Below are positions 25,201 to 32,390 of a DNA stretch of 64,000 bases, one piece after another. A program made the position numbers and the translations under genes. The notes beneath the pieces are model-generated. The model was not told where the DNA came from. It was given only the letters and a program-made list of their open reading frames with translations, and did not search any database. Numbering within the stretch: position 1 is the first letter of the stretch; each line of letters starts with the position of its first letter. The stretch comes from Paenibacillus_AR mesotrionivorans. GTDB lineage: Bacteria; Bacillota; Bacilli; Paenibacillales; NBRC-103111. Location of the stretch: positions 1 through 64,000 of the forward strand of contig NZ_JBJURJ010000014.1 in the NCBI RefSeq assembly GCF_046098205.1, given 5' to 3'.

Positions 25201-27045
25201 AGGCTGGCCGGCCCCGTCCACCAGAGTGATAACAGCATACACCGCATGGCCCACTGTGGTGGGAAGCAGAGGCTGATGGGAAGTGATAGCGGAATAAAAT
25301 GCATGCTCATGTCCGAAGGCATAGACCGTCTCCGACACCGTCACCCGGGAGCTGTTCTCCCGCAGAACACCGTCGATTTCCGCAGAGGAATCGACAATAC
25401 TGCCTGTAAAAGCCGTCACCTTCACACCCAGCGCAAGCTGGTTGACGGTCACGCTGGCCACCGCCTTAAACCCGCCATTGGCAGTGGTAACCTCAATGTT
25501 CTTCGTCCCTGGAGCATTGGCCGTAACCAGACCTTCGGCGCTTACAGTCACTACATCAGCGCTATCATCGGAAACTCTCCAGGTTACCGCCTTGTTGCTT
25601 GCGTTGGCAGGGGAAACGGTTGCCGTCAATTGCTTTTGCTGCCCCACATTCAAGGTAACCTTCTCAACGTCAAGAGTTACGTTGGATACGGGTACTGTGC
25701 TGCCGCCATCTGAATCGCCGCCTCCTGAATTGCCGCTCCCAGGATTACCGGAATTGGAGCCGCCTCCCCCTGGGCCGCCTGATACGGTACCGCTTGGCCC
25801 CCCGGAACTGATCGGTTTGTCGTTAAGGGTTGCAGAAACCCCTTCCTTTTGCGTTACCTTCTCCAGCTTGGCATCGCCGGATAACTGGGTATTAACCTCC
25901 GCCACAAATTCCTTAATGCTTCCGTTTGCCGTAATCTTGGCTTCTGGAGCTTGGTTGATCACCTTGCCAAAGGAGCCGTCCAGCTTAATGCTCTGACCGG
26001 CGGGGACACCGGGAGTGATGGTTACCGTTTGGAAACCAGCACCTGTCAGTCCGTCCGTGACCAGCAGGGCTCCGCTTTTAAGCACCGTAGAGGCTACGGC
26101 AGTGGTACCTGTAGCCAACAACCGGACCTTGCCGTCGTATTTGTTGACAACTACCGCCCCCATTACCTTCGCGTTATGAAGAATAATGGAGTGCTCGCCT
26201 CCACCTTGGACATAAACAGCTCCCGATACCGTTACCCCATCAAGCGTAACCTCTCCATCGCCTACCCCTGGAGCGATATACAGGTCTCCGTTTATGTTGG
26301 CATTCCGGAGAACCGCGCCTGGAGCGTTAACCAGAACATTCCCGGCTGTATCTCCAGTGTACTCCCCGGCTTGCACATACAACTTCGCCAGCAGTTGATC
26401 GAACAATGCCACTGCCTCTGCCCGTGTCAAATCCGCATTGGGCCGGAAGGTTCCGTCCGGCTGTCCCTGAAGAATGGATCGGGACGCCAATACGCTTACC
26501 GCTCCCTTGGCCCAAGGGGCAATGGCTGCATCATCTGCAAACGCAGTCCGACTTCCGGTTGCTTCCATATGGAAAGCCCGCGCTGCCAGTACTGCAGCCT
26601 CCTGCCGGGTTACATGCTGCTGGGGATTGGCTTTTCCATCCGCCCCCTCCATGACACCCGCCTTATTGAGCTTGACAACAGCCTCATAGAACCATTGGTC
26701 CTTCTGTACATCGGAGAACGGATTGGATCCCTGCTCCGCATACTTCACGATATTCTGAATAAGGGCCGCGAATTCGGCTCGGCTGACTGGAGCATCCGGC
26801 TGGAACAATCCGTTCTCATAACCCTGAACGACTCCGTATCCGCTCCACTCTGCGATCGCCGCCTGAGCCCAATGCTCCTGGGCATCCAGATATAATCCAG
26901 TGCCGCGGCTAGATAGGACGCTTGTTTTTTCTAAGGATGTACCGTCCGCTTGGGCATTGGCAACAGAAAGATGGCCTCCGACCGTTGTGACTGCCAAGCT
27001 GACCAATAGCAGCAGTGACATCCATTTTGAAGCTTGTTTCGACAT
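22231..27045 (-). CDS. SLH-domain surface protein with Ig-like domain (S-layer or cell-wall exoprotein)
   Basis: 1604 aa. Signal peptide (about 1-31), three SLH domains (about 52-95, 108-152, 168-212; for example DVQKDQWFYEAVVKLNKAG) that bind pyruvylated secondary wall polymer, a beta-rich segment (about 225-400) with repeated NGDLYIAPG/GAVYVQGGG-type strands, a Gly/Ser linker (about 415-450), a Big2 Ig-like domain (about 455-535), then about 1000 residues of further beta-sandwich-like sequence of no family I can name. Start ATG 27045 follows GGGAGGAG. Monocistronic. Probably an S-layer or surface scaffold protein rather than an enzyme, since no catalytic motif is visible. Confidence 0.88.
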   Translation of the reverse strand: MSKQASKWMSLLLLVSLAVTTVGGHLSVANAQADGTSLEKTSVLSSRGTGLYLDAQEHWAQAAIAEWSGYGVVQGYENGLFQPDAPVSRAEFAALIQNIVKYAEQGSNPFSDVQKDQWFYEAVVKLNKAGVMEGADGKANPQQHVTRQEAAVLAARAFHMEATGSRTAFADDAAIAPWAKGAVSVLASRSILQGQPDGTFRPNADLTRAEAVALFDQLLAKLYVQAGEYTGDTAGNVLVNAPGAVLRNANINGDLYIAPGVGDGEVTLDGVTVSGAVYVQGGGEHSIILHNAKVMGAVVVNKYDGKVRLLATGTTAVASTVLKSGALLVTDGLTGAGFQTVTITPGVPAGQSIKLDGSFGKVINQAPEAKITANGSIKEFVAEVNTQLSGDAKLEKVTQKEGVSATLNDKPISSGGPSGTVSGGPGGGGSNSGNPGSGNSGGGDSDGGSTVPVSNVTLDVEKVTLNVGQQKQLTATVSPANASNKAVTWRVSDDSADVVTVSAEGLVTANAPGTKNIEVTTANGGFKAVASVTVNQLALGVKVTAFTGSIVDSSAEIDGVLRENSSRVTVSETVYAFGHEHAFYSAITSHQPLLPTTVGHAVYAVITLVDGAGQPLTNTEGLNVTVNGATYHPQYGAGLADSYKQGSFLFLVQSGEPEAIQKYQLRFAQESVGEANLTLVYRPEGTPVLTDFNVEGEGSVGQTLTIRNIRFNQADHAVGRLSYAWYRSSSPQGPYVQIGSDDRYVVTPADADGYIVVTVTTDEQTASGSITGTPLKIAQLGDTSIIEAKAIGLRKVEVKFSKAVDPALAKLTLTKGDANIATRVFFSQEGTSAVLELVELKLTEGSYQVAFGGLPAGEMGIRTAAFMAKNEILTRIAFVTDGEHLAAANPVIVRLKAINQYGENASFPVSAYTVTAQSEVVPSLIKNIKRDRTGELRIYLDTSDDRIVLETDKIAVTVSHADSGTAVSKSFVKGFEPIASKVELGRVVYSNGGNTLEKAGESAVWDIIVYDQYGNLMPMEFSTGSTGGGLVQRTSAILTPYEQRLSVKVGDSNQDGFLDAQVTLNGNLDKSGEFKLNVYCGAAVGTTSFNVKAAKMVTKLELGEPATPIAAGDIEAYIPLKAFDADGNQLSVEELTYPENISRITLSASAASAAIVDFGPQKGMLKLYGFSGVPLTKIYVFAGIITPNVNETVTKEYVISKARIPDTIQVLTEPAPYLAAGAETSIKVSIYDQYGKLLKNFMNINHAGGVTDSYQNAAKLYRLAVTSTVSNGSVYFNNYDAPSAFEGNTAYYMGSDVSRVSGMERRFSSQWADPIGYASVRYALEVSTDGGATWSEITITQRRVNALDPSRELNYTVSPLGELFSAVASSTENDKGPKTIRQVPYSSSETLTLTEQLNPVESRLAREVVVTAKDTEGNTVAIPKLIKSLSPSDPSIVKTGLAGSTASSGGPQGRGYVLGNKAGTTSLDVTYMAVNGELRTEKAVVTVKDDPITVADFTATSTLRTNLNGNLGEDNVFTLFGLKVTDNYGRVYNSQMLQKYNYLFGITFSVKSIQLDSTSSGNHPQPVVIDQFGNIYNHSNARSFEITATTASGKSVTLYVTRQN

Positions 27046-27194
27046 GATACCGCTCCTCCCAATCTCTTGTGTTCTACGCGTGATGGAAATTAATGAACGG
27101 AAACATCGTAAACGCCCCGCCCAGCTTTTTCCACGGACTATAAGTCACAAGTGTGATGAATATTGGGATTTTCATCCTCAATTCTCCTTTTTTC

Positions 27195-27203
27195 TGTTAT
27201 AAT
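27195..27203 (+). promoter_or_regulatory. Extended -10 promoter of the XRE regulator gene
   Basis: TGT-TATAAT (27195-27203) is an extended -10; the -35 is poor. The start codon is 34 bp downstream. A TCACA-ag-TGTGA inverted repeat (27145-27156) lies upstream. Confidence 0.6.
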
Positions 27204-27236
27204 CGACAATAATCATCTTAAGGGGGAGGGGCACCC

Positions 27237-27497
27237 ATGGATATCCGTAAAGATTTTGGGCGTCGTGTCAAAACGTTGCGGACCCGAAGCGGCGTTTCCC
27301 AGGAATGTTTGGCGGAACGCTCCGGATTGGATCGAACCTATATCAGCAGCATGGAGCGCGGAGGTCGCAATGTCAGCCTGCTGAATATTGAACGGATTGC
27401 CGCAGCTTTGCATGTAACCGTGGAATATTTGTTCTCGAATGAATGTTTGACCTCCCCACCTGACTATGGAAAAAAGGAAGTGGAAAGCGCCTTTTGA
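27237..27497 (+). CDS. XRE-family helix-turn-helix regulator
   Basis: 86 aa, one Cro/CI-type HTH (about 6-62: RVKTLRTRSGVSQECLAERSG, shown in part, with YISSMERGGRN as the recognition region). No other domain. Divergent from the SLH gene with 191 bp between the start codons; it could control that gene or itself, but its target cannot be told from sequence. Ribosome site GGGGGAGG, 7 nt before ATG. Confidence 0.88.
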   Translation: MDIRKDFGRRVKTLRTRSGVSQECLAERSGLDRTYISSMERGGRNVSLLNIERIAAALHVTVEYLFSNECLTSPPDYGKKEVESAF

Positions 27498-27524
27498 GCA
27501 AAGAGGCCTTCTCCGCACTCACAG

Positions 27525-27553
27525 AAAAACCCGGCTATAGGGCCGGGTTTTTA
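27525..27553 (+). terminator. Rho-independent terminator after the XRE gene
   Basis: AACCCGGC-tatag-GGCCGGGTT stem with TTTTT. Confidence 0.9.
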
Positions 27554-27626
27554 ATAATATAAGTTCAATTTGCTGCCTCCCTAACCGGGAGATTGCCTTG
27601 TCCCTATACCCCACAGACCACTTCCT

Positions 27627-28109
27627 CTAGAGCGCCTGCTGCTCTCCCTCTCCTGCTGCAAAAGCGAATTCAGACAGCCTGATCTGTTCAATCTTTACGG
27701 GAAGCCGGCCGGAAGGAGTTTGCACATGGACCAGCTCCCCGCACGGCTTCATGAGAAGCTGTTTTCCCATGGGGGACAGGAACGAAACCGGGCATTCTCC
27801 GGAACCGTCCTCCGGGAGGACTGCATGATGGGGACTGACAATGGTCAGCGTGTCCGTGGACATATCGTCCAAGTAGGAGATCACTACACGGCTGCCGATG
27901 AGCACCTTCCCGCACCAGCCTTCTTCTCCGTCGGCCAATTGCTGACGCAGGACTTGCGTATAGTCAGACAGCAGCTGATCCGCTTGGGAGCGCCCGTTTC
28001 CGAAATCGGGAAAATACGCGTCAAGAAATCTTGCGCGCTCATCATCGAACATAATCAGCTGACGGATGAAAAACTCACGCCATACACTCTCCTTGACTCT
28101 AGGGCTCAT
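27627..28109 (-). CDS. GreA/GreB C-terminal-domain protein
   Basis: 160 aa. Residues about 75-150 match the FKBP-like C-terminal domain of Gre factors (LIGSRVVISYLDD, TLTIVSPHHA, VSFLSPMGKQLLMKPCGELV). The N-terminal part is helical but shorter than the GreA coiled coil and lacks its usual acidic tip signature, so it may bind RNA polymerase without the cleavage-stimulating activity. Start ATG 28109, 11 nt after AGGAGG; it overlaps the 3' end of a 24-codon upstream ORF, which implies coupled translation. Confidence 0.8.
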   Translation of the reverse strand: MSPRVKESVWREFFIRQLIMFDDERARFLDAYFPDFGNGRSQADQLLSDYTQVLRQQLADGEEGWCGKVLIGSRVVISYLDDMSTDTLTIVSPHHAVLPEDGSGECPVSFLSPMGKQLLMKPCGELVHVQTPSGRLPVKIEQIRLSEFAFAAGEGEQQAL

Positions 28110-28173
28110 AGTAGATATCACCTCCTAAATAAAGCATCTTGGAACGGATCATGTCTTGTTTGGGCATCATCAT
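28099..28173 (-). CDS. 24-aa upstream ORF coupled to the GreA-like gene
   Basis: Starts ATGATGATG at 28173 with AAGGAGGA (28181-28188) 7 nt upstream and stops with TAG at 28099-28101, 8 nt inside the GreA-like gene whose ATG is at 28109. The peptide begins MMMPKQDMIRSK and ends GGDIYYEP. The ribosome site of the GreA-like gene (28121-28126) lies within it. Good initiation signals and the overlapping stop suggest a real coupled small gene or leader peptide. No homolog is known to me. Confidence 0.65.
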   Translation of the reverse strand: MMMPKQDMIRSKMLYLGGDIYYEP

Positions 28174-28200
28174 CGCGCTTTCCTCCTTCAATAGAAATAG

Positions 28201-28227
28201 AAGGCCCCTATAGGATATAGAGGCCTT
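28201..28227 (-). promoter_or_regulatory. Leader hairpin upstream of the GreA-like gene pair
   Basis: AAGGCC-t-CTATA-tcc-TATAG-g-GGCCTT (minus strand) forms an 11-bp stem ending about 12 nt before the ribosome site of the small ORF. No T run follows, so it is not a classical terminator. Confidence 0.5.
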
Positions 28228-28297
28228 ACCCTCATCTTAGCACCTGCGGCAGGTATGTCAAGGCCAGGGGTAATGGGCCGGGACGATCCGACGAAGG

Positions 28298-28326
28298 TTA
28301 ACATCATTCGCGAAAAATGCTATACT
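28298..28326 (+). promoter_or_regulatory. Promoter of the FG-GAP exoprotein gene (shared with the MBOAT gene)
   Basis: -35 TTAACA (28298-28303), 17-bp spacer, -10 TATACT (28321-28326). A 28-bp block (28311-28338) from CGAAAAATGC through the -10 to ATTGCC is identical to 38806-38833 before the MBOAT gene, with the same spacer length. Confidence 0.8.
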
Positions 28327-28393
28327 ACTTTTATTGCCCGGTTCATGCCGGACAGCTGCAAGTTAACTAAAAAGCAACAGTTAGGAGTGTCCC

Positions 28394-31300
28394 TTGAAAG
28401 CGACAAAAGCAGCCAAATTAACCATCGCCATGCTGCTGGCGCTTCTTGTTGTGTCCGTGTGCGCCCTATTCTTCATACAGCGGGAGGAGCGGGTTACCCT
28501 CCTATTCGCCGTAAGCGCGGATGGTTTCGACCAGGCCGCTTACGACCATTTCAGCCAGACCCTGGCCGCCAACGCGAGCGTGTCGAAACATCCCTTGGCA
28601 GAGTTAAGCCAGCGGCAGTTAAACCGGTATGATTCCATTTATCTGGACTACAATCTGAAAGCGGCCCCCGAGCTCACCGGCGCTGTGGAGAAGCTGTCCC
28701 GGTACGTGGAGCAGGGCGGTCATCTGTTCCTTGAAAATGATTTTGCCGCAGACTTTCCTGCCGCCCTCCTGGGAGGCTCGGAGCTGGTCCGGATGGGCTC
28801 GCCCACGGAGATTTCCTTTGAATACCCGGACGTCGACCTTCATCTGCAAAACATGCAGCAGGTGTTCCGGCTGTTCGTGGACAGCTTCGCCAGCCAGAAT
28901 CAGATGACGGACAGCCAGGCGGCCAATGGCCAATTGAATGCCTTGCCCGGCTACGACTGGGGATATGGCTTGAAGCCTACCACAGCGGAAACCCTGGTGC
29001 GCATGAACGGCGCCAGTGTGATGACCGCCAACCGTTACGGCAAAGGAACCGTGTTATGGTCCAGCGCCCTTTTGCCCACCCACTATTATATTACAGGCTT
29101 CGATCTGGCCAGCGGGATGGACCCGGAGAAGGGCTTTGCCGAGAAGCAGAAGCAAGCCGTCGGCAGCTACCAGCTGACCCAAGGGGGTACATATTTCCGG
29201 TTCAAAAATGAGGCTCCCCTTCAGCCTTACTTCCAGTTTGCCTTTGCCACCGCCAACTACCAGCTGCGCAATGCCTATCTGGACTACGTGTCCAAGGAGA
29301 AGCTGGGATACAGCATCACCAAGATTCATGGCCCTTACGGGCGTCCGGCTATGGCGTACCAGAACCACTTTGAGGTGGCAAGCGCTTATTTCCATGATGA
29401 AGGGATTCAATGGACCGAGCTGCTGCGCAAGTACAACCAGATCCCTTCCTTCTCCATTGTCCGTTCCTCCTACGAATGGAATGAGTGGTTCGAAAATCTG
29501 ACCGTACATCTGAACACGGGCAGCACCCGGGAGCCAGCGTTTATCGGGCAGCTGGAGAATTCCTTCTATGGAAGCGGCGTGCGCATGTCCAGTGAAGGCC
29601 GAGCCCTGACTCTGGAGAAATACCCGGTCCCGACCCAGTTGGGCGACAAGCTGGATAACCCCTACCGGGCCTATCCGGCATTGGCCGACCTGGACGGGGA
29701 TGGGCGAACAGATTTGGTGGTGGGCAGCGCCAACGGGCAGCTGTATCTCTTCCGCAATCTGGGCAGCCGTCCGGAGGATTATGCCGACCAGCGGCTTCCG
29801 GAAGGGCTGGCTGCTCCTGATTCCTTTGGCAAAAAAGAGCCGCTCCTGAGCATTTCCGGCAAGTCCCTGCAGCTTCCCTCAGGTTATTCGGCCCCTGCTT
29901 TAGGGGACCTGAACGCAGACGGCGTTTTGGATCTGATTGTAGGTGACAAGGACGGCCGGGTATGGGTGGCTTACGGCAAGCAGAACCTTCGCTTCACCGA
30001 GCCGGTGCCCTTGCGGGCAGGTGGTGTGGAGGTGCGGGTGGAAAGCTATGCGGCGCCTGCCCTTGGAGATTATAACGGAGACGGCACGCTGGATCTGGTA
30101 GTCGGCGACGGCCTGGGCCGGATTTACGGCTACCGCGGAGTGCCCGGAAAATCTGGCCAATGGGAAAAGGGACAGCTGCTGTTCACTCATTCCGCCCATT
30201 ATGCCTCCCCTGCCGTCCGGGATATGAACGGAGACGGTGTACCGGATATTGTAACGGGCAGCCAGGACGGGGATATTACGGTTTACATCCGTTCCCACGG
30301 CGGAAGCTACACGAAACAAGGCACGGTGAACGGAGCCACCTCCAACCAGGTGAACACCAAGGCGCTTGTGGGCGGTCATAATTCCGTGCCGCTGTGGGCG
30401 GACTTGAATCACGACGGCAAGGAGGATCTGGTGGTAGGCCAATTGGAATTCGGTCTGCCTGTCCCGTTGGACGATCCGGACTTCCCTTACCCCGGCGAGG
30501 TGAAGAAATTTGTGGAGTATGCCAAGGCCAACAAACTTGAGCTGTACCCCCATCTTTTCTTCCACAGCTATCTATCGGATGCCCAGGAAAAACGGGAAAT
30601 TGAGCTCCACCGCCAAATGTTCGAAAAGCTGGGTATTCCTTGGACGGCCATGGGCACCAACCAGCATACCTGGCGGATCAACAATGCCGACCGGCTGCAA
30701 ACCCTGCGTAACGAAAATGAGGCGGGGCTGTGGTTCAACTTCGGCTTCCGGCCTCCTAATAATCCTATGGACCCACAGTACGGCCAGGATTATGTGTGGA
30801 GTATGCCGTTTCTGCTGGAGGACAGCAAGCTTGCGCGGCCCATGGTGCTAAGCTCGCCCAACATGATTTTCCGGGCCAAAGGCTCCGATTACGCCACGGA
30901 GGATATTTACCGGGCTTACGCCGCATTGGATATGCCAATTATTTATTTTGATCATATTGAGTACAAGCTTCCCGGGCAGACCAATCTGCTGCTGCCTTAC
31001 GTGACGTTTTTGGACCAGCTGCGCAATACGGAGAATTACAACTTTATGACCGAGCCCCAGCTGGCCCGCTCGGCACTGACCACCCTGAAGACCAAGGTGC
31101 ATGTCAAACAAACCTATGCCGCCTGGCTGATGGACAAGGTAAAGAACAAGCTGGGCAAGGGCGCCCATTTGACGCTGACCCTGACCGCCGACACCTCGGA
31201 GGTTTCCGATGGGCTGGCGGGTGTATACAAGTTTACACCCGGGGTGGCCATCGAAGCGGGCAAACCTTACCAAGGTTCGCCCCTTGGCGTGGATTCCCAG

Positions 31301-31666
31301 ATTTACACCCGGCAGAACGGAACTCTGTATGCGGGACTAGGCGAGCCGGTGAAGCTGACCGTAGACTGGAGTCCGGCGGGACTGCATCTGGAGCGCAGCA
31401 ATGTGCCCTTCCGGTGGACGGAGGTGCGAGACGGCGAGGTGTCTCTGCAGCTTCTGGACGGTGGCATGCAGCAGGCAAAGATCTACAGCCCTACCCCGCT
31501 TGTGATTAGCGGCGACAATCTGAAGATTGAGCAAAGCGAAGCCGGCTCGGGCGGGCTGCCCGGACAAACGGGGCAGAATGGGCAGACAACGCCTGTGGGA
31601 TACACCTATACGGTTACCCACTTTGGGGAAGCCACCACTGTGACGCTGAAGTGGGCCAAGGATTAA
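28394..31666 (+). CDS. Large membrane-anchored exoprotein with FG-GAP (VCBS) repeats
   Basis: 1090 aa. N-terminal membrane segment (about 10-30) without a lipobox. Residues about 35-340 are an alpha/beta domain (SIYLDYNLK, YVEQGGHLFLEN) resembling glutamine-amidotransferase-like folds. Five FG-GAP repeats follow (near 425, 500, 553, 603, 665) with Ca-binding DxDxDGxxD loops such as DLDGDGRTDLVVG, making most of a beta propeller. Residues about 690-930 form a domain with LYPHLFFHSYLSD and TNQHTWR that recalls deacetylase-like barrels, but I cannot prove the family. A beta-rich tail ends the protein. Start is TTG 28394 after TTAGGAG. It is probably an extracytoplasmic polysaccharide-handling protein; it heads the Dlt-like region and shares a promoter with the MBOAT gene. 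Confidence 0.75.
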   Translation: MKATKAAKLTIAMLLALLVVSVCALFFIQREERVTLLFAVSADGFDQAAYDHFSQTLAANASVSKHPLAELSQRQLNRYDSIYLDYNLKAAPELTGAVEKLSRYVEQGGHLFLENDFAADFPAALLGGSELVRMGSPTEISFEYPDVDLHLQNMQQVFRLFVDSFASQNQMTDSQAANGQLNALPGYDWGYGLKPTTAETLVRMNGASVMTANRYGKGTVLWSSALLPTHYYITGFDLASGMDPEKGFAEKQKQAVGSYQLTQGGTYFRFKNEAPLQPYFQFAFATANYQLRNAYLDYVSKEKLGYSITKIHGPYGRPAMAYQNHFEVASAYFHDEGIQWTELLRKYNQIPSFSIVRSSYEWNEWFENLTVHLNTGSTREPAFIGQLENSFYGSGVRMSSEGRALTLEKYPVPTQLGDKLDNPYRAYPALADLDGDGRTDLVVGSANGQLYLFRNLGSRPEDYADQRLPEGLAAPDSFGKKEPLLSISGKSLQLPSGYSAPALGDLNADGVLDLIVGDKDGRVWVAYGKQNLRFTEPVPLRAGGVEVRVESYAAPALGDYNGDGTLDLVVGDGLGRIYGYRGVPGKSGQWEKGQLLFTHSAHYASPAVRDMNGDGVPDIVTGSQDGDITVYIRSHGGSYTKQGTVNGATSNQVNTKALVGGHNSVPLWADLNHDGKEDLVVGQLEFGLPVPLDDPDFPYPGEVKKFVEYAKANKLELYPHLFFHSYLSDAQEKREIELHRQMFEKLGIPWTAMGTNQHTWRINNADRLQTLRNENEAGLWFNFGFRPPNNPMDPQYGQDYVWSMPFLLEDSKLARPMVLSSPNMIFRAKGSDYATEDIYRAYAALDMPIIYFDHIEYKLPGQTNLLLPYVTFLDQLRNTENYNFMTEPQLARSALTTLKTKVHVKQTYAAWLMDKVKNKLGKGAHLTLTLTADTSEVSDGLAGVYKFTPGVAIEAGKPYQGSPLGVDSQIYTRQNGTLYAGLGEPVKLTVDWSPAGLHLERSNVPFRWTEVRDGEVSLQLLDGGMQQAKIYSPTPLVISGDNLKIEQSEAGSGGLPGQTGQNGQTTPVGYTYTVTHFGEATTVTLKWAKD

Positions 31667-31787
31667 CTGCAGCAGCCCGATGACCGGCCACCCGGACCAT
31701 AGGAAGCTTTATACGAAAGTGTCACACCTGTACGTGTACCCGGCATTTCCGTTGCTGGCGCTGGTCATCAGGCCATAGGAAAAATTC

Positions 31788-31970
31788 TAACGGCGGTCAG
31801 AGCCGTTATTCCAGCTAAAAGCAGGCCATTGAAATTCTAACGGCGGTGAGAGCCGCTATTTGGAGCAAATGCGTCCGATTGGGTGCCATCAAGGCCAAAT
31901 AAGAGCACTGGCTTCCGTTAGGATTGGGAAAGGCCGATTTTTCGCCAAATAGCGGCTTCTGCTTCCGTTA
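31788..31970. repeat. Tetrad of TARCGG inverted repeats
   Basis: Units at 31788-31808, 31838-31858, 31900-31920 and 31950-31970 (21 bp each), gaps 29, 41 and 29. Flanks of the units repeat too (ATTCTAACGGCGGT twice). Third left half-site is degenerate (TAAGAG). It occupies the 466-bp gap between the FG-GAP gene and the carrier protein gene together with the leader repeats that follow. Confidence 0.87.
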
Positions 31971-32000
31971 GAAATGCCAGGTGGATGCTGCGGCCCCAGC

Positions 32001-32128
32001 GTATGCTTACGATGCGAGTTTTGCTGACGCAAAACTTAGTTTATGCTTACGATGTTGGCTACCCTTCGGATAGCCCAGCTTATGCTTACGAAGTGAGTTT
32101 TTGCTGACGCAAAACTCTTAGGAGGAAT
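32001..32128 (+). repeat. Three tandem stem-loop leader repeats before the carrier protein gene
   Basis: Three about 40-bp units starting TATGCTTACGA(A/T)G at 32002, 32042 and 32081. Stems: GTTTTGC-tgac-GCAAAAC, GGCTACCC-ttc-GGATAGCC, and GTTTTTGC-tgac-GCAAAAC. The last runs into CTTAGGAGG, the ribosome site of the carrier protein gene at 32133. Confidence 0.8.
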
Positions 32129-32132
32129 AAAA

Positions 32133-32384
32133 ATGACCGAGATTGCTAACCAACTGGAGGAGCATATCCGCGCCCGCTACGAGATTGATCCGGACGACGA
32201 GGACTTTTCCCAGAATGTGCACTTGTTCGATTACGGCTTTATCGATTCCATCGGCGCCACCGCCCTGATTGCCCACATCGAAAAAACCTACAATCTGCAA
32301 GTCACCAACCAGGACCTGATGCTCTACCCCCTGAACACCATCAATGAAATCGCGGCCTTCATCAGCCGTAAGATTGCGAGGTAA
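32133..32384 (+). CDS. Acyl carrier protein-like carrier (DltC-type role)
   Basis: 83 aa, four-helix carrier protein. The phosphopantetheine attachment Ser39 is in FIDSIGATAL; LFDYGFIDS resembles the DltC/peptidyl-carrier form more than fatty-acid ACP (DSLD). It carries an aminoacyl thioester handed on to a membrane acyltransferase if the pathway proposed here is right. The 6-bp gap to the ligase gene shows one transcript. Start ATG 32133 follows AGGAGG by 6 nt. A phosphopantetheinyl transferase must act on it; none is in the window. Confidence 0.93.
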   Translation: MTEIANQLEEHIRARYEIDPDDEDFSQNVHLFDYGFIDSIGATALIAHIEKTYNLQVTNQDLMLYPLNTINEIAAFISRKIAR

Positions 32385-32390
32385 TCGATT

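Noticed and set aside
28394..31666. Confident assignment as polysaccharide deacetylase
   Set aside because: No complete NodB-type metal motif could be seen; kept as a resemblance only.
31788..31970. Chain of transcription terminators
   Set aside because: Stems are short and lack T runs, pairing is often not preserved, and they also lie upstream of genes.
32001..32128. T-box or known riboswitch before the carrier gene
   Set aside because: No T-box sequence, no specifier loop and no known aptamer core; only simple tandem stem-loops.
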